Shown: positions 21,713-34,766 of the stretch, piece after piece | How positions within the stretch are numbered: position 1 is the stretch's first letter | Layout: every line of letters begins with the position of its first letter | Source of the DNA: Antedon mediterranea | Taxonomy: Eukaryota; Echinodermata; Crinoidea; Comatulida; Antedonidae | Direction of reading: 5' to 3' | NCBI RefSeq assembly: GCF_964355755.1 | Contig: NC_092674.1 | Location: 2,671,001 to 2,735,000 of the forward strand | Length of the DNA: 64,000 bases | The notes under the pieces: generated by a model | The model's database searches: none | What the model was told of the DNA's origin: nothing | The model's input: the letters and a program-made list of their open reading frames with translations, nothing else | Position numbers and translations under genes: made by a program

Positions 21713-24380
21713 AATACAAACAATTATAATTATAGATTTTCTTTTTTGGAAAACTTTTTAACGAAAACAGCTCAGCGGTGGTGTGAGAAAGGCCGGGAAC
21801 AATTGAAGAATACATGGTGGCGCCCTGTTGACCTCAATATAGGCGCAGTTCAGGTCAACTTCACTCTCAACACGGAAGTTATGAGTTTTGTTGTTCTAGA
21901 AGGGAACTAATAACATTTTTCTGGAGTTTGACACTGTTTGTTACATCTTAAGTAAGTACGCACACTTTTGATTTGTTTCCCAATACATAATTGTGTTTTT
22001 ATAGTGTTAAGACAGGAAATTAATTGCGCTCAGAGTGGTCAGTGCTGTGTTTGTGTGTGGTGTGTTGGTTGAAGTCGGACCGACCACAATTTGTTGTAGG
22101 CTTCTCTCGCCCTCTCGCTGGGTAGAATTAGAAAGGTTTAGCCTACAGTATCTCCATTGATTTGACGAGGATTCACTCATGCCTACACTTTTTCCTTGCC
22201 TTTAACTTACCTCCATTATACACAGATATAAAAAATATAAAAATCGCCACCGTTACAGATACTACTGTTCTATTTATATTATCATAAACCGAAAGAACAA
22301 TGTTGAGAAGAAGAGACGGTAGCAATAAAATAAAGCAAAGAAAAATCGTCCGGAAATCAAACCCATACCCACATGATCCCTAGCCGCAACACACACCACT
22401 ACGCCAAATATCCGGTCAAATATTAAACTTTGGGCGTACCTGGAAAAATGCATGTGTAATCAGGGAAAAATTTCATTCAACAATTTTGTTTAGCAATATT
22501 GCTAATTAAACTAATTTTTAAGTCGAGAAACATTGTATTGTATTTTTTGCTACACAATTTTCAAAATGTGTAGCAAAAAGGTTGTTTTGTATAGCTTTTT
22601 GCTATGCTACACTGGTGAAAATGTTCCCTGGTAATGCGTTTTTAATTGACCAATGAAAATAGTGTCTACAGTAAATGGTATAGGTACTGCACAGGGACAG
22701 TATGTGGTAGGTATAATTTTAAAAAGCTAAAGTTTTGATCTACACTAAACCTAAAAAATAACAGACCAAAACTAAGAAATACCGGAATGTTGTCCTGCGG
22801 AGGATAGTTTATTACCATTATTAGTTAGGGTCTAATGTAAAGCACCTAGAGAGGTCAGTGATCCATTAGGCGCTATATAAATATTGTTTATTATTATTAA
22901 TCATTATTATTACTTAAAAGTGATGCGTCTCTTCCTGAACAAAAATACTGATTTAATACTTGTTTTATTCATTCAGGTTCTATGATGATATTTGTTTTTC
23001 TTTCTTTTATAGATTTTGTGCATTTAAAGGAAAAACATAAAAGAAGTTAGAATTGAGTGAAAGCTGGTTGATGGTTGTATTCACCAATTCTCTGGTATGT
23101 TAAACTAAATATGTCACCAAAAACATAATCTTTGTATATTATTTATAATATAAGGGTTAGGTTGCACTGATGAAGGGCTAGTGTTGCCCGAAAGCTCTGC
23201 TAACTTTTCTGGCTGTTTTACTTTATCGTTTTGATTTAGCTTTTCGCTTTTTTTTGTATCTCCATTGAGATCCAGCCACTGATACCCACAGCATTGTCAT
23301 TGTTTCAGTAATTTGCCTTTGGATTTTTTTATAATATATTATCCCTTCTTCCTCTTTCCCAAAATAATTTTATTTTCCTGATTAATTAATTGTACATCAA
23401 ATCAGGTATAGTGGGAGTAATTTTTTGGTTTGGTACCGTGTCTCAGTGAGTACTGTACCTCTATTATTTATTAATGTACATCCACTGTTCCAATGTCTAA
23501 ATTAAACAGGTAATGTTTAATTACACAAATTTAAATATCATTGCAAGGTAGTAAAAGTATTTAAGTTTAGGATGTGAAGTGATGGAAACCACCACTAGGA
23601 TAACCAAGTTCTAGGCTGGCTTGGAAGAGGTAACATTCCAATACAGGATTTGAAGTTAGCCTTGAGATTAAAATACCTTAGTGCTTACTGTAGTCTGTTG
23701 TTGTACTTACAAACTACAAATGATTCATTTCACTCAGTTACTTATTGTTGCAATGTTTGTGTAAATATGGTATATACAGTAGTGTATAATATGTGTTCTC
23801 TGTTTTAATAAAAGTCAAATGAACTGAAAAAAATTAAAAAACTAAGCGAAACGACATTGGTATGTAGCTATATCATATGGAATGCCCGCTTTAAACCGAT
23901 GTGGGAAAACTGTTCCGTAATAATGTAATTCTTAACTGTACATTTTTAGAACAATATTTTTTTGGTTTGTATTTATACATTTATACTTCCTTTTTGTATT
24001 TGTTGTCATTTTTTTCCCTGCATGCTTGGTCGTCCAAGATGTGACCTGGGATGTTTGTTACATTCTTATATTGGAAATAAAGGATGATTTTACGACTACT
24101 GTACTTAAGAATGTATAGTACAGTTAGCAGGCTGCCATAGTTACATGTGACTACTATACTGAGTCAGTTTTTGTATCTGTCACTGTCAGAAGACAGTATT
24201 ACAGTACATATAACAGTAATGCTTCAATTGTGTCGTGCTTCAGTGATTTTCATTAATTTTATTTTCTGGAAGCACCTATATATAATTACTAATAGTTGAT
24301 GACTCATGGTTGTTATAACAACACTCCATTAATTACTCAATACATAAAAATGTCTTAACCATTTCTAACTGGCTATCTTC
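21713..24380. other. Non-coding region, possible 5' leader exons
   Basis: 21770-21950 is non-repetitive, contains a CGGAAGT ETS-type motif and ends in a donor-like TTAAGTAAGT. 23012-23093 has acceptor-like CTTTTATAG and donor-like GTATGT borders. Either could be a non-coding leader exon of the Rac-like gene downstream, since that gene has a 5' UTR acceptor at 36740. This is speculative. 22347-22425 (minus) is weakly tRNA-like. 22840-22915 is a CR1/L2-type tail (GGCGCTATATAAAT). Confidence 0.25.
23167..23330. repeat. Single-copy form of the GGGCTAGTGTTGCCC element
   Basis: Contains CTGATGAAGGGCTAGTGTTG, then CCCGAAAGCTCTGC, then TTGTATCTCCATTGAGATCC and CAGCCACTGATACCCACAGC in one copy each. 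The same blocks are separately amplified at 37157-38830. Confidence 0.75.
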
Positions 24381-24384
24381 AGCT

Positions 24385-25010
24385 TTTTGTACTGTACTAC
24401 AGATACTGTACCACAGATACTGTACCACAGATACTGTACTACAGATACTGTACAACAGGTACTGTACTACAGATACTGTACAGTACAGATACTGTACAGT
24501 ACAGATACTGTACAACATTGAACAACAGATACTGTACTACAGATACTGTACAGTACAGATACTGTACAGTACAGATACTGTACAGTACAGATACTGTACA
24601 ACAGATACTGTACTACAGATACTGTACAGTACAGATACTGTACTACAGATACTGAACAACAGATACGGTACAGTACAGATACTGTACAGTACAGATACTG
24701 TACAGTACAGATACTGTACAGTACAGATACTGCAGATACTGTACTGCAGATACTGTACAACACTGAACAACAGATACTGTACAGTACAGATACTGTACTA
24801 CAGATACTGTACAACACTGAACAACAGATGCTGTACAGTACAGATACTGCAGATACTGTACTACAGATACTGTACAACACTGAACAACAGATACTGTATA
24901 GTACAGATACTGTACAGTACAGATACTGTACAGTACAGATACTGTACAGTACAGATACTGTACAGTACAGATACTGCAGATACTGTACTGCAGATACTGT
25001 ACTTTGAATG
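24385..25010. repeat. 16-bp palindromic minisatellite
   Basis: Roughly 37 copies of ACAGATACTGTACAGT and variants such as ACAGATACTGTACTAC and ACTGTACAACACTGA. The core ACTGTACAGT is a perfect palindrome. Long minus-strand frames (SVLYSICTVQYL repeats) are repeat by-products. Confidence 0.9.
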
Positions 25011-25690
25011 CTACTGTATTTTACACTACAGTGTACTGATGTAACATTATTTTGATGCATAAATAATTTTCATCATAAAACCTACTTTACTGTACTATTG
25101 TTTTTTCAAATATTCGGTATTTATTTACTCAGTCTGTTACTGTTATTTGTGTTGAATATGCTATTTTAATGTCACATAATAGTTAAATTCACTTTGACCA
25201 AAAATTGGATCGAAAAAAACAATTATTTACCTGAAAAAAATGTAATTTAAAGCAAAACACAGTCAAATTTATAAGTGAAAACATTATTTTTTTTTAGTTT
25301 TTTTTCCTATAGAAGTGATTAACTTTGTTAAAACTACAATATGGGCTATTCAAAGTCTGATTTTATTAATCTTCATTTTTCATGTTTTTGGAGACAATAG
25401 ATCTTTAACTCTTCTCCAATTTAATAAAAGTGCAAAAAAAGGCCTTCAAGGTTAAAACTATACTTTGTGATGACAGCACTTTGAAATATTAATCTATGGA
25501 TGAAGTATTCCTTCCTCCAGGCTACTTATACTTTCATAACTAAACTATTTGTATATTGTACTGTATATAAAGTTGAGCTTTTCAAGACCCAACAAATGTA
25601 GCTTGAATAGGTGTTGCCTTAATATACTGTATTTCCTTTTTTTTACATGCAATTTTCCCCATAATAATAGTGATGCCCCTTGAAAAGAAT
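25010..25690. other. Non-coding spacer between arrays
   Basis: AT-rich, with no gene recognised. The last 50 bp (TGATGCCCCTTGAAAAGAAT, TTAGGGAAGTCCCTTAAATA) already contain degenerate half-units of the array that follows. Confidence 0.5.
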
Positions 25691-25726
25691 GTCCCTATTA
25701 GTATTAGGGAAGTCCCTTAAATATGG

Positions 25727-28700
25727 GTGTCCCTTCCTTGAATACAGGTATTATCCTTTGAATAGTAGAGTCCCTAATATGGGTGTCCCTTCCTTGAATA
25801 CAGGTATTATCCCTTGAATAGTAGAGTCCCTAATATGGCTGTCCCTTCCTTGAATACAGGTATTATCCTTTGAATAGTAGAGTCCCTAATATGGGTGTCC
25901 CTTCCTTGAATACAGGTATTATCCTTTGAATAGTAGAGTCCCTAATATGGGTGTCCCTTCCTTGAATACAGGTATTATCCTTTGAATAGTAGAGTCCCTA
26001 ATATGGGTGTCCCTTCCTTGAATACAGGTATTATCCTTTGAATAGTAGAGTCCCTAATATGGCTGTCCCTTCCTTGAATACAGGTATTATCCCTTGAATA
26101 GTAGAGTCCCTAATATGGCTGTCCCTTCCTTGAATACAGGTATTATCCCTTGAATAGTAGAGTCCCTAATATGGGTGTCCCTTCCTTGAATACAGGTATT
26201 ATCCTTTGAATAGTAGAGTCCCTAATATGGGTGTCCCTTGAATACAGGTATTATCCTTTGAATAGTAGAGTCCCTAATATGGGTGTCCCTTCCTTGAATA
26301 CAGGTATTATCCCTTGAATAGTAGAGTCCCTAATATGGCTGTCCCTTCCTTGAATACAGGTATTATCCTTTGAATAGTAGAGTCCCTAATATGGGTGTCC
26401 CTTCCTTGAATACAGGTATTATCCTTTGAATAGTAGAGTCCCTAATATGGGTGTCCCTTCCTTGAATACAGGTATTATCCCTTGAATAGTAGAGTCCCTA
26501 ATATGGGTGTCCCTTCCTTGAATACAGGTATTATCCTTTGAATAGTAGAGTCCCTAATATGGGTGTCCCTTCCTTGAATACAGGTATTCTCCTTTGAATA
26601 GTAGAGTCCCTAATATGGGTGTCCCTTCCTTGAATACAGGTATTATCCTTTGAATAGTAGAGTCCCTAATATGGGTGTCCCTTCCTTGAATACAGGTATT
26701 ATCCTTTGAATAGTAGAGTCCCTAATATGGGTGTCCCTTCCTTGAATACAGGTATTATCCTTTGAATAGTAGAGTCCCTAATATGGGTGTCCCTTCCTTG
26801 AATACAGGTATTATCCTTTGAATAGTAGAGTCCCTAATATGGGTGTCCCTTCCTTGAATACAGGTATTATCCTTTGAATAGTAGAGTCCCTAATATGGGT
26901 GTCCCTTCCTTGAATACAGGTATTATCCCTTGAATAGTAGAGTCCCTAATATGGCTGTCCCTTCCTTGAATACAGGTATTATCCTTTGAATAGTAGAGTC
27001 CCTAATATGGGTGTCCCTTCCTTGAATACAGGTATTATCCCTTGAATAGTAGAGTCCCTAATATGGCTGTCCCTTCCTTGAATACAGGTATTATCCTTTG
27101 AATAGTAGAGTCCCTAATATGGGTGTCCCTTTCTTGAATACAGGTATTATCCTTTGAATAGTAGAGTCCCTAATATGGGTGTCCCTTCCTTGAATACAGG
27201 TATTATCCCTTGAATAGTAGAGTCCCTAATATGGGTGTCCCTTCCTTGAATACAGGTATTATCCTTTGAATAGTAGAGTCCCTAATATGGGTGTCCCTTC
27301 CTTGAATACAGGTATTATCCCTTGAATAGTAGAGTCCCTAATATGGCTGTCCCTTCCTTGAATACAGGTATTATCCCTTGAATAGTAGAGTCCCTAATAT
27401 GGGTGTCCCTTCCTTGAATACAGGTATTATCCTTTGAATAGTAGAGTCCCTAATATGGGTGTCCCTTCCTTGAATACAGGTATTATCCTTTGAATAGTAG
27501 AGTCCCTAATATGGCTGTCCCTTCCTTGAATACAGGTATTATCCTTTGAATAGTAGAGTCCCTAATATGGGTGTCCCTTCCTTGAATACAGGTATTATCC
27601 CTTGAATAGTAGAGTCCCTAATATGGCTGTCCCTTCCTTGAATACAGGTATTATCCTTTGAATAGTAGAGTCCCTAATATGGGTGTCCCTTCCTTGAATA
27701 CAGGTATTATCCCTTGAATAGTAGAGTCCCTAATATGGCTGTCCCTTCCTTGAATACAGGTATTATCCTTTGAATAGTAGAGTCCCTAATATGGGTGTCC
27801 CTTCCTTGAATACAGGTATTATCCTTTGAATAGTAGAGTCCCTAATATGGGTGTCCCTTCCTTGAATACAGGTATTATCCTTTGAATAGTAGAGTCCCTA
27901 ATATGGGTGTCCCTTCCTTGAATACAGGTATTATCCTTTGAATAGTAGAGTCCCTAATATGGGTGTCCATTCCTTGAATACAGGTATTATCCTTTGAATA
28001 GTAGAGTCCCTAATATGGGTGTCCCTTCCTTGAATACAGGTATTATCCTTTGAATAGTAGAGTCCCTAATATGGCTGTCCCTTCCTTGAATACAGGTATT
28101 ATCCTTTGAATAGTAGAGTCCCTAATATGGCTGTCCCTTCCTTGAATACAGGTATTATCCCTTGAATAGTAGAGTCCCTAATATGGGTGTCCCTTCCTTG
28201 AATACAGGTATTATCCTTTGAATAGTAGAGTCCCTAATATGGCTGTCCCTTCCTTGAATAGAGGTATTATCCTTTGAATAGTAGAGTCCCTAATATGGGT
28301 GTCCCTTCCTTGAATACAGGTATTATCCTTTGAATAGTAGAGTCCCTAATATGGGTGTCCCTTCCTTGAATACAGGTATTATCCTTTGAATAGTAGAGTC
28401 CCTAATATGGCTGTCCCTTCCTTGAATACAGGTATTATCCTTTGAATAGTAGAGTCCCTAATATGGGTGTCCCTTCCTTGAATACAGGTATTATCCTTTG
28501 AATAGTAGAGTCCCTAATATGGGTGTCCCTTCCTTGAATACAGGTATTATCCTTTGAATAGTAGAGTCCCTAATATGGGTGTCCCTTCCTTGAATACAGG
28601 TATTATCCTTTGAATAGTAGAGTCCCTAATATGGGTGTCCCTTCCTTGAATACAGGTATTATCCTTTGAATAGTAGAGTCCCTAATATGGGTGTCCCTTC

Positions 28701-31173
28701 CTTGAATACAGGTATTATCCTTTGAATAGTAGAGTCCCTAATATGGGTGTCCCTTCCTTGAATACAGGTATTATCCTTTGAATAGTAGAGTCCCTAATAT
28801 GGGTGTCCCTTCCTTGAATACAGGTATTATCCCTTGAATAGTAGAGTCCCTAATATGGGTGTCCCTTCCTTGAATACAGGTATTATCCTTTGAATAGTAG
28901 AGTCCCTAATATGGGTGTCCCTTCCTTGAATACAGGTATTATCCTTTGAATAGTAGAGTCCCTAATATGGGTGTCCCTTCCTTGAATACAGGTATTATCC
29001 TTTGAATAGTAGAGTCCCTAATATGGGTGTCCCTTCCTTGAATACAGGTATTATCCTTTGAATAGTAGAGTCCCTAATATGGGTGTCCCTTCCTTGAATA
29101 CAGGTATTATCCTTTGAATAGTAGAGTCCCTAATATGGGTGTCCCTTCCTTGAATACAGGTATTATCCCTTGAATAGTAGAGTCCCTAATATGGCTGTCC
29201 CTTCCTTGAATACAGGTATTATCCTTTGAATAGTAGAGTCCCTAATATGGATGTCCCTTCCTTGAATACAGGTATTATCCCTTGAATAGTAGAGTCCCTA
29301 ATATGGGTGTCCCTTCCTTGAATACAGGTATTATCCTTTGAATAGTAGAGTCCCTAATATGGCTGTCCCTTCCTTGAATACAGGTATTATCCTTTGAATA
29401 GTAGAGTCCCTAATATGGGTGTCCCTTCCTTGAATACAGGTATTATCCCTTGAATAGTAGAGTCCCTAATATGGGTGTCCCTTCCTTGAATACAGGTATT
29501 ATCCTTTGAATAGTAGAGTCCCTAATATGGCTGTCCCTTCCTTGAATACAGGTATTATCCTTTGAATAGTAGAGTCCCTAATATGGCTGTCCCTTCCTTG
29601 AATACAGGTATTATCCTTTGAATAGTAGAGTCCCTAATATGGGTGTCCCTTCCTTGAATACAGGTATTATCCCTTGAATAGTAGAGTCCCTAATATGGGT
29701 GTCCCTTCCTTGAATACAGGTATTATCCTTTGAATAGTAGAGTCCCTAATATGGGTGTCCCTTCCTTGAATACAGGTATTATCCTTTGAATAGTAGAGTC
29801 CCTAATATGGGTGTCCCTTCCTTGAATACAGGTATTATCCTTTGAATAGGAGAGTCCCTAATATGGGTGTCCCTTCCTTGAATACAGGTATTATCCTTTG
29901 AATAGTAGAGTCCCTAATATGGGTTCCCTTCCTTGAATACAGGTATTATCCTTTGAATAGTAGAGTCCCTAATATGGCTGTCCCTTCCTTGAATACAGGT
30001 ATTATCCTTTGAATAGTAGAGTCCCTAATATGGGTGTCCCTTCCTTGAATACAGGTATTATCCTTTGAATAGTAGAGTCCCTAATATGGGTGTCCCTTCC
30101 TTGAATACAGGTATTATCCTTTGAATAGTAGAGTCCCTAATATGGGTGTCCCTTCCTTGAATACAGGTATTATCCTTTGAATAGTAGAGTCCCTAATATG
30201 GGTGTCCCTTCCTTGAATACAGGTATTATCCCTTGAATAGTAGAGTCCCTAATATGGGTGTCCCTTCCTTGAATACAGGTATTATCCCTTGAATAGTAGA
30301 GTCCCTAATATGGCTGTCCCTTCCTTGAATACAGGTATTATCCCTTGAATAGTAGAGTCCCTAATATGGCTGTCCCTTCCTTGAATACAGGTATTATCCT
30401 TTGAATAGTAGAGTCCCTAATATGGCTGTCCCTTCCTTGAATACAGGTATTATCCTTTGAATAGTAGAGTCCCTAATATGGGTGTCCCTTCCTTGAATAC
30501 AGGTATTATCCTTTGAATAGTAGAGTCCCTAATATGGGTGTCCCTTCCTTGAATACAGGTATTATCCTTTGAATAGTAGAGTCCCTAATATGGGTGTCCC
30601 TTCCTTGAATACAGGTATTATCCTTTGAATAGTAGAGTCCCTAATATGGGTGTCCCTTCCTTGAATACAGGTATTATCCCTTGAATAGTAGAGTCCCTAA
30701 TATGGGTGTCCCTTCCTTGAATAGAGGTATTATCCTTTGAATAGTAGAGTCCCTAATATGGGTGTCCCTTCCTTGAATACAGGTATTATCCTTTGAATAG
30801 TAGAGTCCCTAATATGGGTGTCCCTTCCTTGAATACAGGTATTATCCTTTGAATAGTAGAGTCCCTAATATGGGTGTCCCTTCCTTGAATACAGGTATTA
30901 TCCTTTGAATAGTAGAGTCCCTAATATGGCTGTCCCTTCCTTGAATACAGGTATTATCCTTTGAATAGTAGAGTCCCTAATATGGGTGTCCCTTCCTTGA
31001 ATACAGGTATTATCCCTTGAATAGTAGAGTCCCTAATATGGCTGTCCCTTCCTTGAATACAGGTATTATCCTTTGAATAGTAGAGTCCCTAATATGGGTG
31101 TCCCTTCCTTGAATACAGGTATTATCCCTTGAATAGTAGAGTCCCTAATATGGGTGTCCCTTCCTTGAATACA
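25727..31173. repeat. 56-bp satellite array, about 97 copies
   Basis: Head-to-tail copies of a 56-bp unit made of three related parts: GTGTCCCTTCCTTGAATAC, GTATTATCCTTTGAATAG and TAGAGTCCCTAATATGG. Units are nearly identical; most differ only at one G/C site (GGGTGTCC or GGCTGTCC) and one T/C site (ATCCTTTG or ATCCCTTG). One unit near 26240 has lost 4 bp and one near 29923 has lost 1 bp. No promoter, coding frame or RNA fold is evident. Confidence 0.97.
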
Positions 31174-31177
31174 GTAG

Positions 31178-32012
31178 GAATGTCCCTTGAATAGGGGTGT
31201 CGCTTGAATAGGTGTGTCCCTTGAATAGGTGTGTCCCTTGAATAGGGTGTCCCTTAAATAGGTGTGTCCCTTGAATAGGGGTGTCCTTTGAATAGGTGTG
31301 TCCCTTGAATAGGGTTGTCGCTTGAATAGGGGTGTCCCTTGAATAGGGATGTCGCTTGAATAGGGATGTCGCTTGAATAGGGGTGTCCCTTGAATAGGTG
31401 TGTCCCTTGAATAGGGGTGTCCCTTGAATAGGGGTGTCGCTTGAATAGGGGTGTCCCTTGAATAGGTGTGTCCCTTGAATAGGTGTGTCCCTTGAATAGG
31501 TGTGTCCCTTGAATAGGGGTGTCCCTTGAATAGGGGTGTCCCTTGAATAGGGGTGTTCCTTGAATAGGGGTGTCCCTTGAATAGGTGTGTCTCTTGAATA
31601 GGGATGTCGCTTGAATAGGGGTGTCCCTTGAATAGGGGTGTCGCTTGAATAGGGATGTCGCTTGAATAGGGGTGTCCCTTGAATAGGTGTGTCGCTTGAA
31701 TAGGTGTGTCCCTTGAATAGGGGTGTCCCTTGAATAGGTGTGTCCCTTGAATAGGGATGTCGCTTGAATAGGTGTGTCCCTTGAATAGGTGTGTCCCTTG
31801 AATAGGGGTGTCCCTTGAATAGGTGTGTCCCTTGAATAGGGGTGTCGCTTGAATAGGGATGTCGCTTGAATAGGGATGTCGCTTGAATAGGGGTGTCGCT
31901 TGAATAGGGATGTCGCTTGAATAGGTGTGTCCCTTGAATAGGTGTGTCGCTTGAATAGGGATGTCGCTTGAATAGGGATGCCTCTTGAATAGGGTTGTCC
32001 CTTGAATAGGGT
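31178..32012. repeat. 17-bp minisatellite, about 49 copies
   Basis: Directly follows the 56-bp array. The unit core is GTGTCCCTTGAATAGG with variants at two sites (GTCCC or GTCGC; GGTG, GGGG or GGAT). A 281-codon minus-strand frame across it (17-residue repeats such as TPIQATSLFKRH) is an artefact: a 17-bp unit cycles through all three phases and happens to lack stops. Confidence 0.95.
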
Positions 32013-33135
32013 GTCCCTACTTCTACTGTATACAGTTAAGTACAGAATAAATGTTATTATCCCATAAGAAGTACTGCAATACCATACACATGTATACATA
32101 TAGTAGAGTACGGTAGGTGCTTGCTAATTCCTATTTAGGGGACACCCATATTAAGAAGGCACTGTGTTGGTTCCAGTGGTGTCCCCTTAATGGGTCCTAC
32201 TTTATCCTTTTCTTGGTCAATACAATATGAATATTACTATAACATAATCAATTAAAAAAACTGAACAAAAAAATCTTGATTTTATGTATTTTGTATACAG
32301 TCAGCATTAAAAAAGTGTTCTCGAGATTACACTGTTTGTTTGTTTGTTTTTATTTCATATAAAAATAACAATTGTACAGAAATATACATCAAAAGTCGCA
32401 GACTTAAAAAACAACAAATTCAGAACAAAGAAAAGAAACAAGCAAATTCAGTCCAAAGACAACAAAAAAACGAGTAGGAGCAAAGGATAACCCTCTAAAC
32501 CCGGAGGTTTGTATCCTGAGGGGTCCCGAAAGAAAAAGACAAAGAAAAAATGAACAATCAGATGGTAGAAAGCGAGAAAAGGCCAAAGTTAGTCAATTCG
32601 CTCTTTGAGGATTTTCTTTATATGAAGCTTGAAGGTTGGACTTTAAATTAATTTCTTTGATATTCTGAGGCAAACTATTCCAGAGAATTATGATATTATA
32701 AAAAAATGTAGAAGCAATGTAACTGGATTTTTTATTTGTTATGCACATGAGCTTTTATAAGATATTAATAACAACAATTGTATGGTAATTGATTCTACCT
32801 TTAATTTATTCCTATAACAATATTCAAATGAAGAGGTTGCGATTGTTAATCAAACAGACTGTGTATGTATTCCTCTGGGGTTTAGTATTCATGTATAGTT
32901 AGTATCTTATTTAGACACTTGTAATATAATGTATACATATTTATGAATGAGATAAAGGATTACTATAAAACTGCATCATAAATTATAATAATAATAAATT
33001 AATCCCTTCTAAGTTCTAGTGTAAAGGAACAAAACAGTAATTGAACAATTGTCAGCTACTAAACTACAGTAATTTAATTGCGTAAATTAACATAGAGATA
33101 TTATGTTATACCTTCATGGTAATAATAAGTAGTAT
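32013..33135. other. Spacer after the arrays
   Basis: 32134-32220 holds an inverted unit (GGGGACACCCATATTAAG) and a direct piece (GTGTCCCCTTAATGGG). The remainder has (TGTT)n and AT-rich sequence. 32400-32590 contains GAGTAGGAGCAAAGGATAAC-type sequence without exon signals. Confidence 0.5.
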
Positions 33136-33179
33136 TAGTAGGTTTAAACAACAAATTATTGTTAATAAAATGATTATTA

Positions 33180-33505
33180 ACAGTAGTTTCTAATTTATCA
33201 TCTCTCATTATTATAATTATTGTTAATATTTGATTATTAAAGTATTACTACAATATTACAGTAGTTTCTAATTTATCTTTCCTCATTATAAATTAAATTT
33301 GTTAATGTTTGATGATTATACCACTATATTACAGTAGTTTCTAATTTATCTTTCCTCATTATTATACTGTAAATTAAATTTGTTAATGTTTGATGATTAC
33401 ACTACTATATTACAGTAGTTTCTAATTTATCTTTCCTCATTATAAATTAAATTTGTTAATGTTTGATGATTACACTACTATATTACAGTAGTTTCTAATT
33501 TATCA
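33180..33505. repeat. ~75-bp tandem repeat, five copies
   Basis: CAGTAGTTTCTAATTTATC recurs at about 33181, 33258, 33332, 33412 and 33486, followed by AAATTAAATTTGTTAATGTT-type sequence. Non-coding. Confidence 0.85.
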
Positions 33506-33820
33506 GCTCTCAGTATTATTCTCGGTGGTTTATTATCATTCAACCAGTTATGAGCAATTTCTGCAATATTCTAAAATATAACAACAATACATTAAAAATA
33601 TAATTGTTCTGATTCTCTCAAAGTATGATTTTCAGTTGCTTTTGATTGTGTGTCTAGATGGAAGTTTGATTATTATTTTTCAATTCATTAAACTTCTTGT
33701 CTTTCTGTTCTATTGTGTCGTTTTATGCTAGGCTAGGTGAAGTAAAGAGGTTGTTATTTTAGTTTAAACCTGTACTGATCTCATACAAATGGACATACTG
33801 TACTGTACAATGTAAAGTAA

Positions 33821-34158
33821 GCGAGTGAGAGGCCGAGCGCTTAAGACACTGGAACCGTAATTACGTAGCCATAACATCGGCGAGGGTTCAATCGAGGCTC
33901 ACTCGCCCCATGGTTCTGGTGGTAGAACGAGCCTTCTCGGAAAAGGACTATAAACCGTACAGTAGGTCCAGTGTACACATAGCTCATGTGCACTTTAAAG
34001 TAACCTAGTACATCTTTTCAGACAAGTAGGGGGTTACCCCGGTGTACTACAGTAGTTCACACACAGCCACTGTCACAAACTCATCATGGGCCCTCTTGGG
34101 AGAACAGTCTAGACTGAAGAGACTACTGTACCCAGTACAAAGAATAAATAAAGAAAAA
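33821..34158 (+). mobile_element. tRNA-derived SINE, copy 2 (best copy)
   Basis: The first 86 bp (33821-33906) resemble a type II tRNA (Leu/Ser class). The ends GCGAGTGA and TCACTCGC can pair, with AGGCCGAGCGCTTAAG as the A-box region and GGGTTCAATCGAGG as the B-box. A unique body (CATAGCTCATGTGCACTTTA) and a tail ending AATAAATAAAG follow. Confidence 0.7.
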
Positions 34159-34159
34159 T

Positions 34160-34766
34160 AAAAACTATGAGAGAATTGTTTAGTTTAGTTACTACATGTA
34201 CTGTACAAACTGTACTTTCAATTACTGTATACATAGGTACTGTAGTATAAAAATAGATTTACAATACAATATGGTAGATAATGAACTTGAGAATTTAAAC
34301 CAGTTTCAATTGAAACACAAATTATACTGAAGGTCCGTAACCACAACAAAAGATTTATAACTTGAGTATTCTTTAGCTGGACTGTGTTAATGTGGGTTAC
34401 ATATTAGCCTTGTAAAATGTAATCTTGTTACAAGTTTACTGTAGTATGACTAATTAATAATCAAACATGGTTAATGTCACAATTAAGTACAATCTAAACA
34501 AGCTAAAGTATTTAATTGAGGAATCATCATCTGCAATCTAGGCCCAGTTAGAGCATAGAAATATTATGAAATATTATGATTAGAGCATGGACCTATTCAT
34601 TTTAGGTCCATGATTAGAGTACAGTAAACTATTAGTATTGAAGCGAGAAGCAGAAAATTGTGGCAGAACATGATCGCCTACATCCGTAGATACGGCACCT
34701 AGAGAGAGTATGTATTTGGCTGAAAAGTCCAAGCTACTGTAGAGCGACATTTCCTCTGTGATCTTT
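34160..34766. other. Non-coding spacer
   Basis: AT-rich, with scattered TACTGTA motifs. No gene or named repeat seen. Confidence 0.4.

Noticed and set aside
21689-21910. 73-codon plus-strand frame containing KTAQRWCEKGREQLKNTWW
   Set aside because: No recognised family; the segment is better read as a possible promoter or non-coding leader, and even that is unproven.
22347-22425. Minus-strand tRNA-like sequence with a GGTTTGATTTCCGG segment
   Set aside because: Acceptor and T-arm pairing are imperfect and no clean anticodon arm can be drawn; at most a relic.
24333-25060. Long minus-strand frames with SVLYSICTVQYL repeats
   Set aside because: By-product of the 16-bp palindromic minisatellite.
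31254-32099. 281-codon minus-strand open frame of repeated TPIQATSLFKRH-type sequence
   Set aside because: It is the translation of a 17-bp minisatellite whose phase cycles every 51 bp; there is no start context, splice site or family match.
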